Shown here piece after piece: positions 63,574 to 64,000 of a stretch of DNA of 64,000 nt. Made by a program: the position numbers and the translations under genes. Source of the DNA: MRBY01 sp943371005 (lineage in GTDB: Bacteria > Cyanobacteriota > Cyanobacteriia > Cyanobacteriales > MRBY01); contig CALRTB020000001.1 of assembly GCA_943371005.1 (NCBI GenBank), forward strand, positions 248,001-312,000, given 5' to 3'. Under the pieces are notes generated by a model, which searched no databases, was not told the origin of the DNA, and saw only the letters and a program-made list of their open reading frames with translations. Each line of letters begins with the position of its first letter. Position 1 is the stretch's first letter.

Positions 63574-64000
63574 GTGGCATCCCAGCGGATTTTAGCAGTT
63601 GTGAATGGTAAAGGGGGCGTTGGTAAGACCACTACCGCCGTCAATCTTGCCGCCATTTTTGCAGAAACACAGCAGGTTCTTTTGGTGGATAGTGATCCCC
63701 AAGGGTCAGCCTCTTGGTGGGTAGACCGTAACCCCGATGAATGGCAACTGGATGTAAGCAGAGAGCATCAACCAGATTTACTCCAAAATCTTCGACAGAT
63801 CAAAGGCTATGACCTGATTGTGGTGGATACGCCCCCAGCGTTGCGATCGCAGGCCCTCAAAACCGTACTCCGCATTGCAGATTATGTGATTTTGCCGACA
63901 CCGCCCGCACCAATGGATTTAAGTGCCTTGATTGAAACGGTGCAAACGGCCATCAATCCCATTGAGATTAATCACCGGGTACTCCTGACAAAAGTCGATA
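63574..64000 (+). CDS. ParA/Soj-type ATPase, 3' end cut by the window
   Basis: 142 residues are visible from the GTG at 63574 (MASQRILAVVNGKGGVGKTT). The deviant Walker A KGGVGKTT, the switch I region LLVDSDPQGSASWW and the Walker B LIVVDTPPALRS are intact. It is shorter in the loop than chromosomal ParA/MinD and looks like the ParA-type used for plasmid or carboxysome/chemosensory partitioning. A ParB-like gene would be expected after 64000. Cannot tell from here whether it is chromosomal Soj, a carboxysome McdA or another paralogue. Confidence 0.85.
   Translation, partial: MASQRILAVVNGKGGVGKTTTAVNLAAIFAETQQVLLVDSDPQGSASWWVDRNPDEWQLDVSREHQPDLLQNLRQIKGYDLIVVDTPPALRSQALKTVLRIADYVILPTPPAPMDLSALIETVQTAINPIEINHRVLLTKVD

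Noticed and set aside
1..64000. CRISPR arrays, rRNA, tRNA, complete insertion sequences or prophage genes
   Set aside because: No regular spaced repeats, no RNA gene signatures and no transposase or phage structural genes were seen on either strand. The intein nuclease is the only clear mobile element.

Overview
The window is chromosomal DNA from a cyanobacterium. The evidence is the photosynthesis gene set (petM, a Psb28-family gene, a CyanoP/PsbP lipoprotein, a canonical flavodiiron protein), the plant-type biosynthesis and control genes (rpaA, glnB, glpX-type FBPase/SBPase, DHNA-CoA thioesterase) and dozens of copies of the octamer GCGATCGC (HIP1), a cyanobacterial hallmark. A single MFS nitrate permease (nrtP) beside narB, instead of an ABC nitrate transporter, suggests a marine or euryhaline Synechococcus of the PCC 7002 (Picosynechococcus) type. 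That placement is an inference from gene content, not a search result.

Layout. 0-12.4 kb: end of trigger factor, map with a small unknown gene, ilvC, a methyltransferase, the polA-bioF pair, two unknown membrane-associated proteins, a DHNA-CoA thioesterase (phylloquinone) and glnB (PII). 12.4-24 kb: a secreted blue-copper protein, mfd, a STAS-domain protein, a saccharopine-dehydrogenase-like reductase, a truncated and frameshifted alpha/beta hydrolase bordering an AT-rich 1-kb patch with a small secreted basic protein, xth-folP, a MerA/Lpd-like flavoprotein and a secreted dienelactone hydrolase. 24.4-33.5 kb: two convergent signalling genes (a receiver-ATPase protein and a 1320-residue CBS/GAF/PAS hybrid kinase), a secreted Asp/Asn-rich protein, an Ftr1-type iron permease and a STAND ATPase. 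33.6-42.8 kb: glpX, hemA, CyanoP, maf, three unknown genes headed by a 906-residue very acidic protein, and rpaA.

43-54 kb: thyX split by a 444-residue intein, dcd, petM, psb28, then nitrate assimilation (NtcA-type box, nrtP, terminator, narB), a degenerate disulfide-reductase homologue overlapping tmk, and exbB-exbD. 54.4-64 kb: an isolated ureA, BrnT-BrnA, a chromate transporter, a flavodiiron protein, an MNT-HEPN pair, a secreted cupin, a DHH-CBS-poly(A)polymerase fusion, an AbiEii-like nucleotidyltransferase with a small partner, and the start of a ParA-type ATPase cut by the window end.

How genes fit together. dcd, thyX and tmk lie within 10 kb and serve dTTP synthesis (dCTP to dUTP; dUMP to dTMP; dTMP to dTDP). 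nrtP and narB import and reduce nitrate, and glnB senses the carbon/nitrogen balance. hemA, petM, psb28, cyanoP and the flavodiiron gene support photosynthetic electron transport. Three compact two-gene modules of toxin-antitoxin type occur between 54.8 and 63.5 kb. No tRNA, rRNA, CRISPR array, complete insertion sequence or prophage was seen.
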